In this document: piece after piece, positions 53,040 through 63,087 of the stretch
Layout: each line of letters begins with the position of its first letter
Numbering within the stretch: position 1 is the first letter of the stretch
Assembly: GCA_002077065.1 (NCBI GenBank)
Contig: NAJO01000004.1
Location: 682,001 to 746,000 of the forward strand
DNA: 64,000 bases
Direction: 5' to 3'
Origin: Cryoendolithus antarcticus
Taxonomy: Eukaryota > Ascomycota > Dothideomycetes > Cladosporiales > Cladosporiaceae
The notes under the pieces: model-generated
The model's input: the letters and a program-made list of their open reading frames with translations, nothing else
The model's database searches: none
Told to the model about the DNA's origin: nothing
Program-made: the position numbers and the translations under genes

Positions 53040-53378
53040 TGTTGTGCGTAACTGGTGTACATAGAAATTATCATAGATCATGTCCATACGTCGCCACATT
53101 CGACCACTAGACCCACTGCTGCCTGCCAAGCTACGCGAATGACAGAGCAAGCGGACCGCCCAAGAGGTTCTCACGATTCAGACTGCTAGTCTGTGTTGCA
53201 CCGTAGTAACCAAGTTCTGTCAGAGCTGCCCCGGAGAGCTTGTATGCTTTTAGTGGGCACGACATTCGCTCTCGCCGACATTGTGACTGCGTATGCACTA
53301 TCGCGGCGCTGCATATATCAGCGTTCTCCATCGCGGAGAGGCGCTGAGCGGCCCGCTTCTTCTGTCACCAGCGTGTCA
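53040..53378. other. convergent gap
   Basis: 339 bp between the 3' ends of the coiled-coil gene and the giant ORF; no coding signal. Confidence 0.5.
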
Positions 53379-56300
53379 TCACAATGGTATCAGCTTCCAA
53401 TCCCTCTCCAGCTGTCGCAACGCAGCAATACCATGTTTCCTGACTTCCTCATCTGCACTCGCTACCCAGCTGTCAAGCATGACGCGTACTGCCTTGACCT
53501 CAGAGTCCGCTTCAGGCTTCTGCGCGCCGGGTAGCAGATGCTGTGCCAGCTCGATCTGCAGGAGCTGCGCCGTTGAGAGCAGCTCATCAGGACCGCCCCC
53601 AAGTGAGCCGAGTCGTTTCACGACGTCTAGCGTCGTCCGCTGATTGATCTTGTTCTTGACATGCTCCTTCAGCAGGTTGAAGTCCACATGATATGTGCGT
53701 TCCTTCGCCAGCTGCTCTAGAAGGTTCATGATAGCATCAGCGAAGCTGTGAGCTCGCTCGACCTGCTCTGCCTTACTACCCTCGATGCCATCGCCTGGAT
53801 GCGGCAGCAGGCGCATACGAATGAGAAACGTAGAAGGCAGGATCGACGGAACGCGCTGCGGGTCCTGCTGCCACTCTACTGTTCGTGTCTCGTCGACTTG
53901 CTGCAGCATGTACTCCAGCATCGGCTTGAGATTCAGCGCCCATTTCTTCGCCGCTTCTGAACCTTCACCAGGTCGAAGCTCGTGGCGTATCAGCTGTGTG
54001 CTCCAATGGCCGGCGCCTGTGTCGAATTGGCGTAGCATCATGTCGATCAGCTTGCGCTCGTGGGCGTGAGCGTGTTCCAGTTGCAGCGTGCCAGGTGCGA
54101 TGCTCCAGTCGGCGGTGCGTAGCAATTTGGGCACGTCAAGGACCTCGTAAGTGTGGATGACTGACCAGGGAGCGCCGCCCCATTGGGTGAGCCAGTGGCT
54201 TCGGGCGTTTGCACCGACTTCGATTTTGGTTTCGCGCAATTGCTTGTTGAAGTCGAGCAGATCCTGGGGTGCTCGAAGAACTGCCATGACATAATTGCTG
54301 TACTGTTCGAAGGCCTGTGGTGCCACGAGTTCGGTGATGCTGGCGGTCACCGGATTGGCTTGATGTAGTAGCTCCACAGGTAGCATTACATCTGTTGGCA
54401 CTGGGGTGACGATTTCTAGCAAGTGTAAGGCGTCGTACTTCTGGAGGAAGAGCCTGGTCCATCGAGCGTTGTTCTTCGTGCTGCTCTCGATCAGCGGCAC
54501 CATGATGCGACGATAGAAGGCTGCCTGCAGTGTCACGGGCGCGAGAGTCCTTGCCGTCGTCCGCATCGATGCCTGGAGAGGACGCTCTGCATTGATGTCC
54601 GGCAAGCGCAGTGCGGTTTCAGCTCCCAGCCAGTCCTGCTCTGTCATAGGCTTCCGCTCGTTCATCGACGCCGCGACCGGAACGGCGTGCTCTTCCAATA
54701 TTGCCAAGATCGCCTCCCTTGTGCGCTCCTGGGTGGTCTTCGACAGTATCTGCACAAGACTGCTCACGACAGCAGCACGAATGTCTAGATGTGTGGACCT
54801 TACCAGGATCGAGCTCAGTATGTCCACCGAGAAGTTCTCATCGAATGCTACATTATGCAGCAGTTCCGCCAGCATTTTCACGGTAGTGATCTTGATAAGA
54901 CTAGCAGGTGGCTGCGACGTTGCATCCGTTACCGCAGTATCATCACCCTCCCAAGCCGCCCGTCTTCGAGATTGCTCATCAAGCTTGTCCAAGATCTTGT
55001 GGATCAGTGTGCTTGCAAGCATCTTCGCCTGATCAGCGGGTAAGCGCTTGAAGATGCCGGCTTGAAGTAATTGCCGATGCCAGGAGCTCTCGTCAGGCAT
55101 GCCCGTAATCACTGCGACGATGTGATCGAACGCAAGCTCTGGCTTACTGCTATATGCTAGCATCTTAAGGACATCAAAGGCAGTCAGTGGCAATGTTCCT
55201 GGCTTCTCATGAAGTTCCCGCATCAGCATCATTGTCACTCTCGCCAGACAAGTGGCTGGCACGTCCGGAAGGAAGCGCTTTAACACGGCTCTCGCCCACG
55301 TTCCCTTAGGATTCGTGTCCAGCGCTCTCTGATTCAAGAAATTCTCATCGAGGAAGACAGCCGGATACCTCTGAGTATGACCAGTTGGGAAGGACTCGCT
55401 CAGGAGACTCGCGTCTGACTTCACATGACTGTCGATATACAACAGGCCAGTAGCAATGAAGGCCTCTTCTGCAGACCTGGAAAGGTGGCTCTCCTTATAC
55501 ACATCCCAGAAAGAGCCTGCCTGATATGCCGGGATCTTCTCCTCTGGCACCACGAAGGCCACCTTTTTACCAACGTCGTGGAGACTGACCGAGCTTGAGA
55601 ATTGTCCCGTCATACAATCCAGGGTAACGACCGGGAGCAGACGTTGTTGTGACTCTGGCTGCTGTGGCTCGTGTAGCGGATCCCACTCACTCACATGCTC
55701 ATCGTCAGTATCCGGGAGTCGAGGCATCGCGGGGCGTGGGAGCTCAAGCCAATCATCATGGATTTCGATCTGTGAATCATGGAACACCCCTCTCCAATAC
55801 AGTCTGGCTTCCAGAGGGGTCATGCGATCACTCAGGTGGGAGAGAGCGTAATTCCACGTTTCGGCGATTCGAGTGTCCTTTAACGAGGGAGCTCGGTGCA
55901 CATAGTAGTACAAAGCGTGTTTGTAGTTCTCAACATAGTCCCCGATAGCGAAGCGAGTATCTTCGTCCTGAGGCAGAAGCTCCCGCGCCAGCTTTGCATC
56001 CGGGAAGACTACAGTATGCAGTCGGGTGCTGAGATATGGTGTGTCACGATCCAGTATCTCACCGTCGTATATGAACTCTTGTAAGCACTGATTGGGAAGA
56101 CCGCGTGGCCACGGATCCCGAAGCTCAATCACAGAGGCGTTTGATTTGATGCGATGGGTGCGATATAGGCTGTCTCGCCTGATTGCGAGCTCGTCTAAGA
56201 AGCGCAGCGACGCTGCCTTGGCGGCGATACCCTCGACGCGCACCGGGTAAGTCAAACCATCAAGATCGCGCATGCCTAGAACCGCATTCTCCTCCGCCAA

Positions 56301-58289
56301 GCATATTTCCTCGGCTTTGATGAGGGTGTCAAGAGTGTCTTGCCATACACATTGGAACACATCATCGTTTGTCCAGCTGCTTTGGCCTGCGAGGAAATGC
56401 GTCTTCCGAATTCGAGACTCGATGACGTTGCAGAGCATGCTTCGAAGAGAGCGTTGCCACGCGTGCGCCTGGAATGCAGGATCTTTCTGACACATTACTG
56501 CCGTTCCGAGAATGAATAAAAGAGTCCTGTTCGCCTGCTTCAGCCGCCCTTCTAGGTCGGTGCGCACGACAATGCCTTCTGCGCGGTGCTGCAGTCCCGC
56601 AAGACACTCGACCATGTGCTTACTAGCCATCACGTCGCTCCCATAAGCAGTCTTGATGGTCAAGGAGTCTGAGTTGTACCTCCGAGCCCACAGTAGTGTG
56701 TCATTCAACGTGTCAAGGGAGCGTGATAATGCGGCGAACCGAAATACGGCTTCCACCCAAAAAGCTCGAACAGCCGCATCTCGACTTGTCTGGGCCTTCT
56801 CTCGGCAGCGCGAGATATGCTTGAGGGCGGTATTGAGATCCGTTGATGTGTCAACCCCGATCGAGAGCCTCAAGAGATTCGCGTTGATCGCATTAGCGTC
56901 CTCTGAGGCACGCATTGGTCCTGGAACTCGCATGTCCAAGCCGAGTCGCAATAGATTGTCGAAGAAATCGATTGCATCGGTGGGTGGCAGTACCTCGAAC
57001 AGCATCGGGTGGAACTCAGGCACTGTACTAGGGGCAGCTTTTCGCTCGCCAAGATCGAGCTTGTAGTTCGACACGTTCACGAGTAGCCACTTGAGCAGAT
57101 CGTATCGTTTCTCTGGCGTCGCTTCACGTAATGATTCAGCCAACCACTGCGTCCCTTCATGTGATGCAAGTCTTGAAGTTCGTAGCAAAGTGGTCATATC
57201 CGATTTCGAATCTAATCCTTCTCGAGTGTACAGTACGGCGAGGTTGGAGATATACTCGGAGTACCTAATTGTGAGAGCCGCTGCCTTCGCCGCTTGCTGT
57301 TGTAAAGCTCGACCCATCACCTGGAGAGCCCGTGCTGTAACAGCGTTTGAAGCTCTGTGCCGTCTAGAAGCTGGGGTGATCCGCCCTTGCGCGTCGGCTG
57401 CATCTCGTGGCTCTCGTCGAGCAAGTCGCTTTACTGTGTTCTCTACGATTGCGCACAGGACGTTCTCCTTGACTGGAAAGCGGTCATTGTCAAGCATGAG
57501 TTCCAGGACATCGGTTGCGAACAACATGCTCTCCGTGATGGTGGGATCATCTTGGGAAGGTTGCGGCATTGCGCTCTCGAGCAGTGGCAAGTAGTCCTCG
57601 AGATCGAGATTGCCGTCACGGACCAGATCTAAGCACCACTGCTTGCACAGTAGAGGTTGACTCTGAATAAGTCTCTTGATCTGAGGAGCTGGCTGTCTGC
57701 CCTGGTCCTTCCAGCGCTGTACGAAAGCGGCTGTGCAGGCGGAGACCATCCGCGCATAGTCACCTTCCAGCGATCGTTGGTCCGGGTTGTTCACTTCAGA
57801 AGGCTCAACTCCATCCGGGAGTAGGACACCGACGAGCTCGTCTACAAATCGCTGTCTCTCCTGTCGGCCTACGAGAGCCGTCCCACTGCGATGCACAGCC
57901 TGACAAAACGCCTTTACTTCATTCACACTCCACTTCGACATCATCTCCCCGATCCCAGTCGCTCCACCCAGAGCCTGCCATACTCCGCTGACTTTCCCAG
58001 TCCGGAAACGGCGTCGGAATTCTTTGATAGCACCTACACGACAAAAGACAGAGTGCCGCTGCTGGAATCCTGCCGCGATCGCACTTGCATCCGGACATAC
58101 CGACAGCCAGACGTTGTAGACGCGGGGTGGGATGGCTTCAATGGCAACAGATTGGAGTAGATTGCTCGATATGATCTCGGTATCAGGAGCTTCGACCATG
58201 TGCTTTCGTAGGTAGCTTGCCAGCTCGGCAGGCTCAGCATCGCACATTTGTCGAGCATTGAGCCTGTGGTACGTGTATCGTGTCGCCAT
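53379..58289 (-). CDS. very large orphan protein, helical-repeat type
   Basis: 1636 aa in one uninterrupted exon from ATG 58289; the frame upstream reaches only a GTG. Nothing in it matches a family I can name. It is almost wholly alpha-helical by composition: Leu/Ala/Arg/Glu-rich helices recur throughout, and segments such as DIRAAVVSSLVQILSKTTQERTREAILAIL (quoted in part: AAVVSSLVQILSK) and the end (VRKHGIAALRQLERDW) look like HEAT/ARM repeats. No membrane segment, zinc cluster or nucleotide-binding loop is visible. A scaffold or chromatin/trafficking platform would fit the fold, but this is inference. An intron-free frame of this length with regular codon use is surely a gene. Confidence 0.85.
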   Translation of the reverse strand: MATRYTYHRLNARQMCDAEPAELASYLRKHMVEAPDTEIISSNLLQSVAIEAIPPRVYNVWLSVCPDASAIAAGFQQRHSVFCRVGAIKEFRRRFRTGKVSGVWQALGGATGIGEMMSKWSVNEVKAFCQAVHRSGTALVGRQERQRFVDELVGVLLPDGVEPSEVNNPDQRSLEGDYARMVSACTAAFVQRWKDQGRQPAPQIKRLIQSQPLLCKQWCLDLVRDGNLDLEDYLPLLESAMPQPSQDDPTITESMLFATDVLELMLDNDRFPVKENVLCAIVENTVKRLARREPRDAADAQGRITPASRRHRASNAVTARALQVMGRALQQQAAKAAALTIRYSEYISNLAVLYTREGLDSKSDMTTLLRTSRLASHEGTQWLAESLREATPEKRYDLLKWLLVNVSNYKLDLGERKAAPSTVPEFHPMLFEVLPPTDAIDFFDNLLRLGLDMRVPGPMRASEDANAINANLLRLSIGVDTSTDLNTALKHISRCREKAQTSRDAAVRAFWVEAVFRFAALSRSLDTLNDTLLWARRYNSDSLTIKTAYGSDVMASKHMVECLAGLQHRAEGIVVRTDLEGRLKQANRTLLFILGTAVMCQKDPAFQAHAWQRSLRSMLCNVIESRIRKTHFLAGQSSWTNDDVFQCVWQDTLDTLIKAEEICLAEENAVLGMRDLDGLTYPVRVEGIAAKAASLRFLDELAIRRDSLYRTHRIKSNASVIELRDPWPRGLPNQCLQEFIYDGEILDRDTPYLSTRLHTVVFPDAKLARELLPQDEDTRFAIGDYVENYKHALYYYVHRAPSLKDTRIAETWNYALSHLSDRMTPLEARLYWRGVFHDSQIEIHDDWLELPRPAMPRLPDTDDEHVSEWDPLHEPQQPESQQRLLPVVTLDCMTGQFSSSVSLHDVGKKVAFVVPEEKIPAYQAGSFWDVYKESHLSRSAEEAFIATGLLYIDSHVKSDASLLSESFPTGHTQRYPAVFLDENFLNQRALDTNPKGTWARAVLKRFLPDVPATCLARVTMMLMRELHEKPGTLPLTAFDVLKMLAYSSKPELAFDHIVAVITGMPDESSWHRQLLQAGIFKRLPADQAKMLASTLIHKILDKLDEQSRRRAAWEGDDTAVTDATSQPPASLIKITTVKMLAELLHNVAFDENFSVDILSSILVRSTHLDIRAAVVSSLVQILSKTTQERTREAILAILEEHAVPVAASMNERKPMTEQDWLGAETALRLPDINAERPLQASMRTTARTLAPVTLQAAFYRRIMVPLIESSTKNNARWTRLFLQKYDALHLLEIVTPVPTDVMLPVELLHQANPVTASITELVAPQAFEQYSNYVMAVLRAPQDLLDFNKQLRETKIEVGANARSHWLTQWGGAPWSVIHTYEVLDVPKLLRTADWSIAPGTLQLEHAHAHERKLIDMMLRQFDTGAGHWSTQLIRHELRPGEGSEAAKKWALNLKPMLEYMLQQVDETRTVEWQQDPQRVPSILPSTFLIRMRLLPHPGDGIEGSKAEQVERAHSFADAIMNLLEQLAKERTYHVDFNLLKEHVKNKINQRTTLDVVKRLGSLGGGPDELLSTAQLLQIELAQHLLPGAQKPEADSEVKAVRVMLDSWVASADEEVRKHGIAALRQLERDWKLIPL

Positions 58290-59127
58290 GATGGCGGTAA
58301 AAGTGTCTGTTGATAATAGGTGGCTCGCGAGAGCCAGCGAACGCCTCGTAAATTTCTGGAATGGCCTATCGCTGCGCTTTATATAGTGAGCAAGCACATT
58401 AGCCGGCAGTCGTGACTCAACAAATGGCCTCGAATGCCACTGACTGGAAAGACTGGGAGCCTAGCAGATCACCTGTTGACTCACAACGCGTTGTCTCGTT
58501 GAAGACGCGGTGAAGGAGTGACAAAGTTCGCGCCGCAACATCGGGAGGATCGACGGACGAGAGCGGGTGGCAACATCGTGAGAGAGCGATAGGAAACGTA
58601 GAGTAGGCAGAGACGCATACTTACCAACAATGATGCGGCACAAGCGAGGTCAAGCTGGATCCTGGTTTTGTGGAGGAAGAGTGATCCCGCCAATCTCCTC
58701 GAGAGAGAGATGGACGCGAGAGTGCGGCAGGTGTGCCAAGACGGCACTAGACGAGGAACGTGTATGGCACAGAAGGAAGCGTGCAAGACAGACAGACAGG
58801 CAGAAGAGGGAGAAAAGCAGCCTCGTTTGTGGCTACTAGTTAGAGACTGGACTCTCACAGTTACGGTGATACAGCGATTCACTGTCGCAGTCGAGCTGGC
58901 AAGAGCATCATACACATATCCGACACCTGGAAAGGCGGAATCACGATCGAAGGATCCGACGAGTTATAGTAGACCTTGACGGTTCGATGAAACAAGCAGA
59001 AGGCTCTCGGAATAGTCAAGGTACTAGTATATACATGCATGAGGTGATGTTGCCATGCATTGCAGTCTCTCCGACAGGATTGAGACTTTCTTGCGCTATG
59101 AGCAACCTCCTTTCGTCTGATCCCCAT
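58290..59127. other. intergenic, no gene seen
   Basis: 838 bp between the start of the giant ORF and the stop of ATP5. Minus-strand frames here are Ser/Leu/Cys-rich and rejected. The part near 58290-58480 probably contains the promoter of the giant gene. Confidence 0.45.
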
Positions 59128-59950
59128 CTATAGCGTATCCTGCAGCAGCTTGTTCATCTTTGCGATCTTGGACGAGACCGATAGGTCGATCGTGCGGTCG
59201 CCAATCTCCACCACCAGACCACCCTTGATTTCCGGGTTGACCTGTACCACCTGAGTTAGCAACTGCATCTGCTCCACCTAGTACACAAGTTCAAGATCAT
59301 ACCTTCGGCACAACCTTCAACTTCTTTCCCTGCCCAACATACTGACTCTTACTAATCGCGGCCTCCAACTGCTTCACAACCTTCTGATCCAGCGGCGCCG
59401 CGCTCGTAATCGTCAACTCCACCTCCCCACGACTAGCACTCATCAACAAGCCGAACTTCTCCGCCACACCATCGAGGACATTGAGTCTGTTGTTCTCAGC
59501 CAGCGTGTCCAGGAAGTTGTCCAGCGTCTTGGACTTGTCAGTCACGCCGGTGGACTTGTGCAGCTCAGCGACAATCTGCTTCTTGTCCGAGACAGAGAGT
59601 GTGGGCGCCGTGAGAATGGAGTGGAGTTTGGGATCGCGTTTGAAGGTCGCGGCTAGGCTGTCCATTGCCTTGGAGACGGGGTCGAGAGCGGAGGATTTCG
59701 CGGCTGCGGTGTACTATGCACTCATCTGATCAGCTCCCGTTCCCCATTCTCGTCCATTTCGCACTCTGAACTTGCAGCATAGACGTACCAGAGCGCTTGC
59801 GTAGGTGCCATCGAGTCCGAACAGCGCGATAGGAGGCTTCGTGTCTGTGCCGGCTTTGGCGTCGGCAAAGCCTCGCACGCAAAGAGGAGTTTGCGCAAGG
59901 CGCGGCGCTGCCACGCGGGCGCTTCGGGCGGCGACACGACTGGCGAGCAT
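59128..59950 (-). CDS. ATP5: ATP synthase subunit 5 (OSCP), mitochondrial
   Basis: Three exons, 59950-59789, 59713-59303 and 59241-59128; 228 aa. All junctions are phase 0. A presequence of about 28 residues (LASRVAARSARVAAPRLAQ, Arg-rich) leads into the OSCP fold: PPIALFGLDGTYASALYTAA (helix 1), KTLDNFLDTLAENNRLNVL, VELTITSAAPLD and, in the last exon, VNPEIKGGLVVEIGDRTIDL. The subunit links F1 to the peripheral stalk of the F1Fo-ATPase. In the second intron the branch CTAAC lies 3 bp before one AG, so splicing must use the next AG (tacag), which gives the conserved PKVNPEI. Confidence 0.96.
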
Positions 59951-60060
59951 TGTGGTGTGTAATGAGATGGGGATTGCTGATGTTGAGATAGCTTCGCTGC
60001 AGTTTGAGGTCCAATGCACCAAGCTCAGACTCGGGAAGGGTCGGAAGTTGCCGGAGAGAG

Positions 60061-60068
60061 TCACGTGA
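60061..60068. promoter_or_regulatory. TCACGTGA palindrome upstream of ATP5
   Basis: An 8-bp palindrome about 110 bp upstream of the ATP5 start. TCACGTG is the Cbf1-type bHLH site, known in several fungi to mark promoters of respiratory and ribosomal genes. Function here is inferred from position only. Confidence 0.45.
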
Positions 60069-60166
60069 TGGAAAGCTGGGTTATGAACGGATAACATTAT
60101 CAAACAGTACTCGGTACGCCACAACGCCTCGCTAATTCAGACAAATCCCCACATCCGGCGCACTCA

Positions 60167-62452
60167 TCACCTAACCTTACTCATCACCGTCTCCGCCCCC
60201 CTCTCCCCGCTCATCTCCGCCGCCCTAGCCTTTACTCCGGCCAACATAGCCCTCTCAAAGTCATCTCGACTCCTCAAAACAGCCTCAATCCACCCCATTT
60301 GTACATCCCAGTACACTTCCTTCAGTCTGGCGTAAGCTTCCACCACAGGTTGCCCCTTAGGCGCACTCAACAACCCCTCAAACAACTCCACAGCCCGCCA
60401 CTTCTGCTTCACAACCTCAAACGCATCCCCATACTGTCCGAAGAACGCGAACACACCTTTCACATCCTCCGTCATCTTCGACGTATACGGGTCCGCGCGG
60501 CGGAACTTCGCGTTCTTGTTATGCACAGCGCTGAGATAGCGCACGAGGAGCTCGTTAGCCAGCTCCTCAATAAGAATATCCCGGAGCGAAGGGTGAAAGA
60601 CAGCCGTATAGTCGTTCAAGTAGTCCTCAAATGTGCTGTTGATCTGGGCCATGCAGGCCTTGCTATACCACAGCGGCGTGAAGAAATCCTGCATGATACT
60701 GCGGAAGTCGACGTTGAAGATTGTCTTGGCGAAGAGCGCGAGGCAGTGCGTTGACAGGTCGACGTAGGCGTTTGACAAGCTTTCGTGCTCGGTTGTGGAA
60801 CTGATGGCGTAAGCGGGACTGACGAGCGGTTCGAAGTCTGCTCTGAACCGCGAGAGGAATGAGGGCGTGCCAGTCGCGGGGTCATCGTCAATATTAGTGA
60901 TCTGATCGTTTGCGATAGCTACCAGCCAGTCGTGGAACGAGCTCACGGCTTCTTGTCCAAGTTGTCCGGACTCGAATTTCCGCGCTTCGTCATCTACCAG
61001 ACGTTCCCACATTTGTTGGCGTTGTTTCAGGGCGATGTACATGCTTTCGACGACGCCTTCCACCACATCTGGCCGGCCGGAGGATTGGGCGACGGCGAGC
61101 TGCTCGCGCAACATGGTCCACATGTCTCCGAGGGATTTGGTGTGGAGGTGGCCATCGCCGTTCTGGTCGAGACTGCTGTCGGCGCGGGAGAGGAATTCTT
61201 GTCGGTCGGTGGTGGCCATGCGGTCCATCCATTCTTGAACTGCTTTTGTGATGAGTGTGCGGTAGTCGCGGACTAGATCGCTTTCTCGGGAATCGATGAC
61301 ATGTGGTCGTAGCTCGTCCTCTTTCACGCCGAGCCGCGCCATCTTTGTGTGGTACTTGCCCACCCAAGTCAGGATGGCCAGCATGTGCACCGGCGTGATC
61401 TCAGCATTGTCCAGCTGCGCGACCAGGAAGTCACGCATAAGCTTATGGTAGATACTGATGTACGTCTTGAAGATCTTCCACTTTTTCGGCATCAGATCCA
61501 CCATTCCTAGTTTGACAGTGTTGAGATCATTGAAGAACCAGCGGCAGGCCTTCTCGAACTTGTCAGGATCATCGAGGAACGCCTGCTGCACCTGCTCGAA
61601 CTGCGCCGCTGCCGATGCCTCAATCGCTTGCAAGAACTTCTTCTTGTATCCACGAAGTTCGCGCTGCCCGACATTGATGCTCTTGAACCGCGATGCGACG
61701 TCCTGGAACTCTCGTTGCGCATCCTGCAGAGCCTTCGCCTGCCGATCTTTCTTCTCTTCTTCCTCGATGACCAATGCCAGTCGGACTACTAGCCCATTAT
61801 TCCCCGCCTGCACAAGCGGGATAAGATTAATACACGCCGCGCCGACATGCTCATCAAACCAATCCACCACATCATCCAGTCTCGCAAAGAAGTCCCTCAG
61901 CGTAGTCTCCCCTTCCAACGGCAAATTCTCGATCAACTCCAGCCCACTCTCCCCCTCAACGCCCTTAGTCTGCTCCATAGCCCGCTCTCTCACCTCCCTC
62001 AGCTCGCTCAACCCAGCATGTATAGCTAAGAGATTAGGCTGGCCCTCCAGATCCTCATCATCCTCCCTGAGTAACTCTTCCAGCTCCCCAAGTCCAGGAC
62101 CAAACTTCTCAATCGCGTCCTTCATCTCCTCCACAGCTGCGAAATTGCGCTGCATGATGCCCAGCCTCTCCACTTCAGGGAAGTCCCGTATCATGCCCTG
62201 AGCTTCACTGCACAGCCGATCGATCTTCATCATCTCCTCCTTGATCTGGGCGACGATCGACTGGCCGGAGGTGATGCTGGACATGCCATTGGAAGTTATC
62301 TCCAGTTGCTCCTTCAGACCAAGCTTGAGTTGTCCGTCTATGGCTGCTTTCTTGCGGGTGAGCTCGGCGCGCAGGGAGGGCAGCTTGTCGAGGTCATCGG
62401 GAGACTTGAGGAGCTCGGCGAGGCGGGAGACGTCGGGGGTGGGGTCGTTCAT
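60167..62452 (-). CDS. SEC6: exocyst complex subunit Sec6
   Basis: 761 aa, no intron, start ATG 62452. Length and order of blocks fit fungal Sec6/EXOC3: an N-terminal coiled coil (about 1-110), DFPEVERLGIMQRNFAAVEE, RRY-like RELRGYKKKFLQAIEASAA, the central WFFNDLNTVKLGMVDLMPKKW (about 310-330), and the C-terminal helical bundles with FSLFAKTIFNVDF-like CLALFAKTIFNVDF and VRYLSAVHNKNAKFRR. Sec6 is a core exocyst subunit that tethers secretory vesicles to the plasma membrane and contacts Sec9. The gene is tail-to-tail with nothing upstream but shares a 347-bp divergent region with uL30m. Confidence 0.93.
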   Translation of the reverse strand: MNDPTPDVSRLAELLKSPDDLDKLPSLRAELTRKKAAIDGQLKLGLKEQLEITSNGMSSITSGQSIVAQIKEEMMKIDRLCSEAQGMIRDFPEVERLGIMQRNFAAVEEMKDAIEKFGPGLGELEELLREDDEDLEGQPNLLAIHAGLSELREVRERAMEQTKGVEGESGLELIENLPLEGETTLRDFFARLDDVVDWFDEHVGAACINLIPLVQAGNNGLVVRLALVIEEEEKKDRQAKALQDAQREFQDVASRFKSINVGQRELRGYKKKFLQAIEASAAAQFEQVQQAFLDDPDKFEKACRWFFNDLNTVKLGMVDLMPKKWKIFKTYISIYHKLMRDFLVAQLDNAEITPVHMLAILTWVGKYHTKMARLGVKEDELRPHVIDSRESDLVRDYRTLITKAVQEWMDRMATTDRQEFLSRADSSLDQNGDGHLHTKSLGDMWTMLREQLAVAQSSGRPDVVEGVVESMYIALKQRQQMWERLVDDEARKFESGQLGQEAVSSFHDWLVAIANDQITNIDDDPATGTPSFLSRFRADFEPLVSPAYAISSTTEHESLSNAYVDLSTHCLALFAKTIFNVDFRSIMQDFFTPLWYSKACMAQINSTFEDYLNDYTAVFHPSLRDILIEELANELLVRYLSAVHNKNAKFRRADPYTSKMTEDVKGVFAFFGQYGDAFEVVKQKWRAVELFEGLLSAPKGQPVVEAYARLKEVYWDVQMGWIEAVLRSRDDFERAMLAGVKARAAEMSGERGAETVMSKVR

Positions 62453-62799
62453 GACGGGTGGTAGGGGAGGGGGTATGGGTGTGGGTATTGGGGGGAGGGA
62501 CGGGACCTATGGGTGTCGCGTGCGACAAGTGTGTTGCGCGGTCATGGCGGTAGCTATAGCTGAGATCCAGGCACCTTTCTTAGCGTGCTAGGCGAAAGAA
62601 GTGTCTGTTCAGTATGGTATATACATTGTCGTCTGGTCAAGGTCGAGGTCAAAGTGGAGCCGACATCAATGCCCGACTTCAAAGTACCACACCAACATTT
62701 GCCCGACTCATCCTTACATTCACCACCAAAACTTCCCCATCCAGCAGACACGACAGCTACAACCACACCGCCACAACTGCTCCCTCTCCATCTACCACC
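62453..62799. promoter_or_regulatory. divergent promoter region, SEC6 / uL30m
   Basis: 347 bp between divergent ATGs. The last about 100 bp are C/A-rich and ATG-poor, typical of a leader. No named element seen. Confidence 0.4.
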
Positions 62800-63087
62800 A
62801 TGTCCACCGCCACAGCATCGCGCTACTTCCGCATCACGCTCCTGCGCTCCGCCATCGGCCTCCCCAGCAACAACCTCCGCATCCTCAAATCACTAGGCCT
62901 ACACAAACGCCTTCGCACAGTCTACCACCCGGTCTCCCCCGACGTGGCAGGCAAAATCTTCGCCGTGAAAGAGTTGGTGGATGTGAGTGAAGTGAATCAG
63001 AAACTGTCGCCGGGGGACATGAGGGAGCTACGGAGGCCGGAACGGGGGTATTGGGTTGAGAAGAGAGCGGCGGACGTACTGCAATGA
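62800..63087 (+). CDS. MRPL33: mitochondrial large-subunit ribosomal protein uL30m
   Basis: 95 aa from ATG 62800 (context ccaccATGt). Nearly the whole protein is the L30 fold: YFRITLLRSAIGLPSNNLRI, LKSLGLHKRLRTVYHPVSP and VAGKIFAVKELVDVSEV, close in size to yeast Mrpl33 (86 aa). It belongs to the 54S mitoribosomal subunit. The upstream frame is open without ATG and is 5' leader. The tail after residue 65 is charged and less conserved. Confidence 0.9.
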   Translation: MSTATASRYFRITLLRSAIGLPSNNLRILKSLGLHKRLRTVYHPVSPDVAGKIFAVKELVDVSEVNQKLSPGDMRELRRPERGYWVEKRAADVLQ

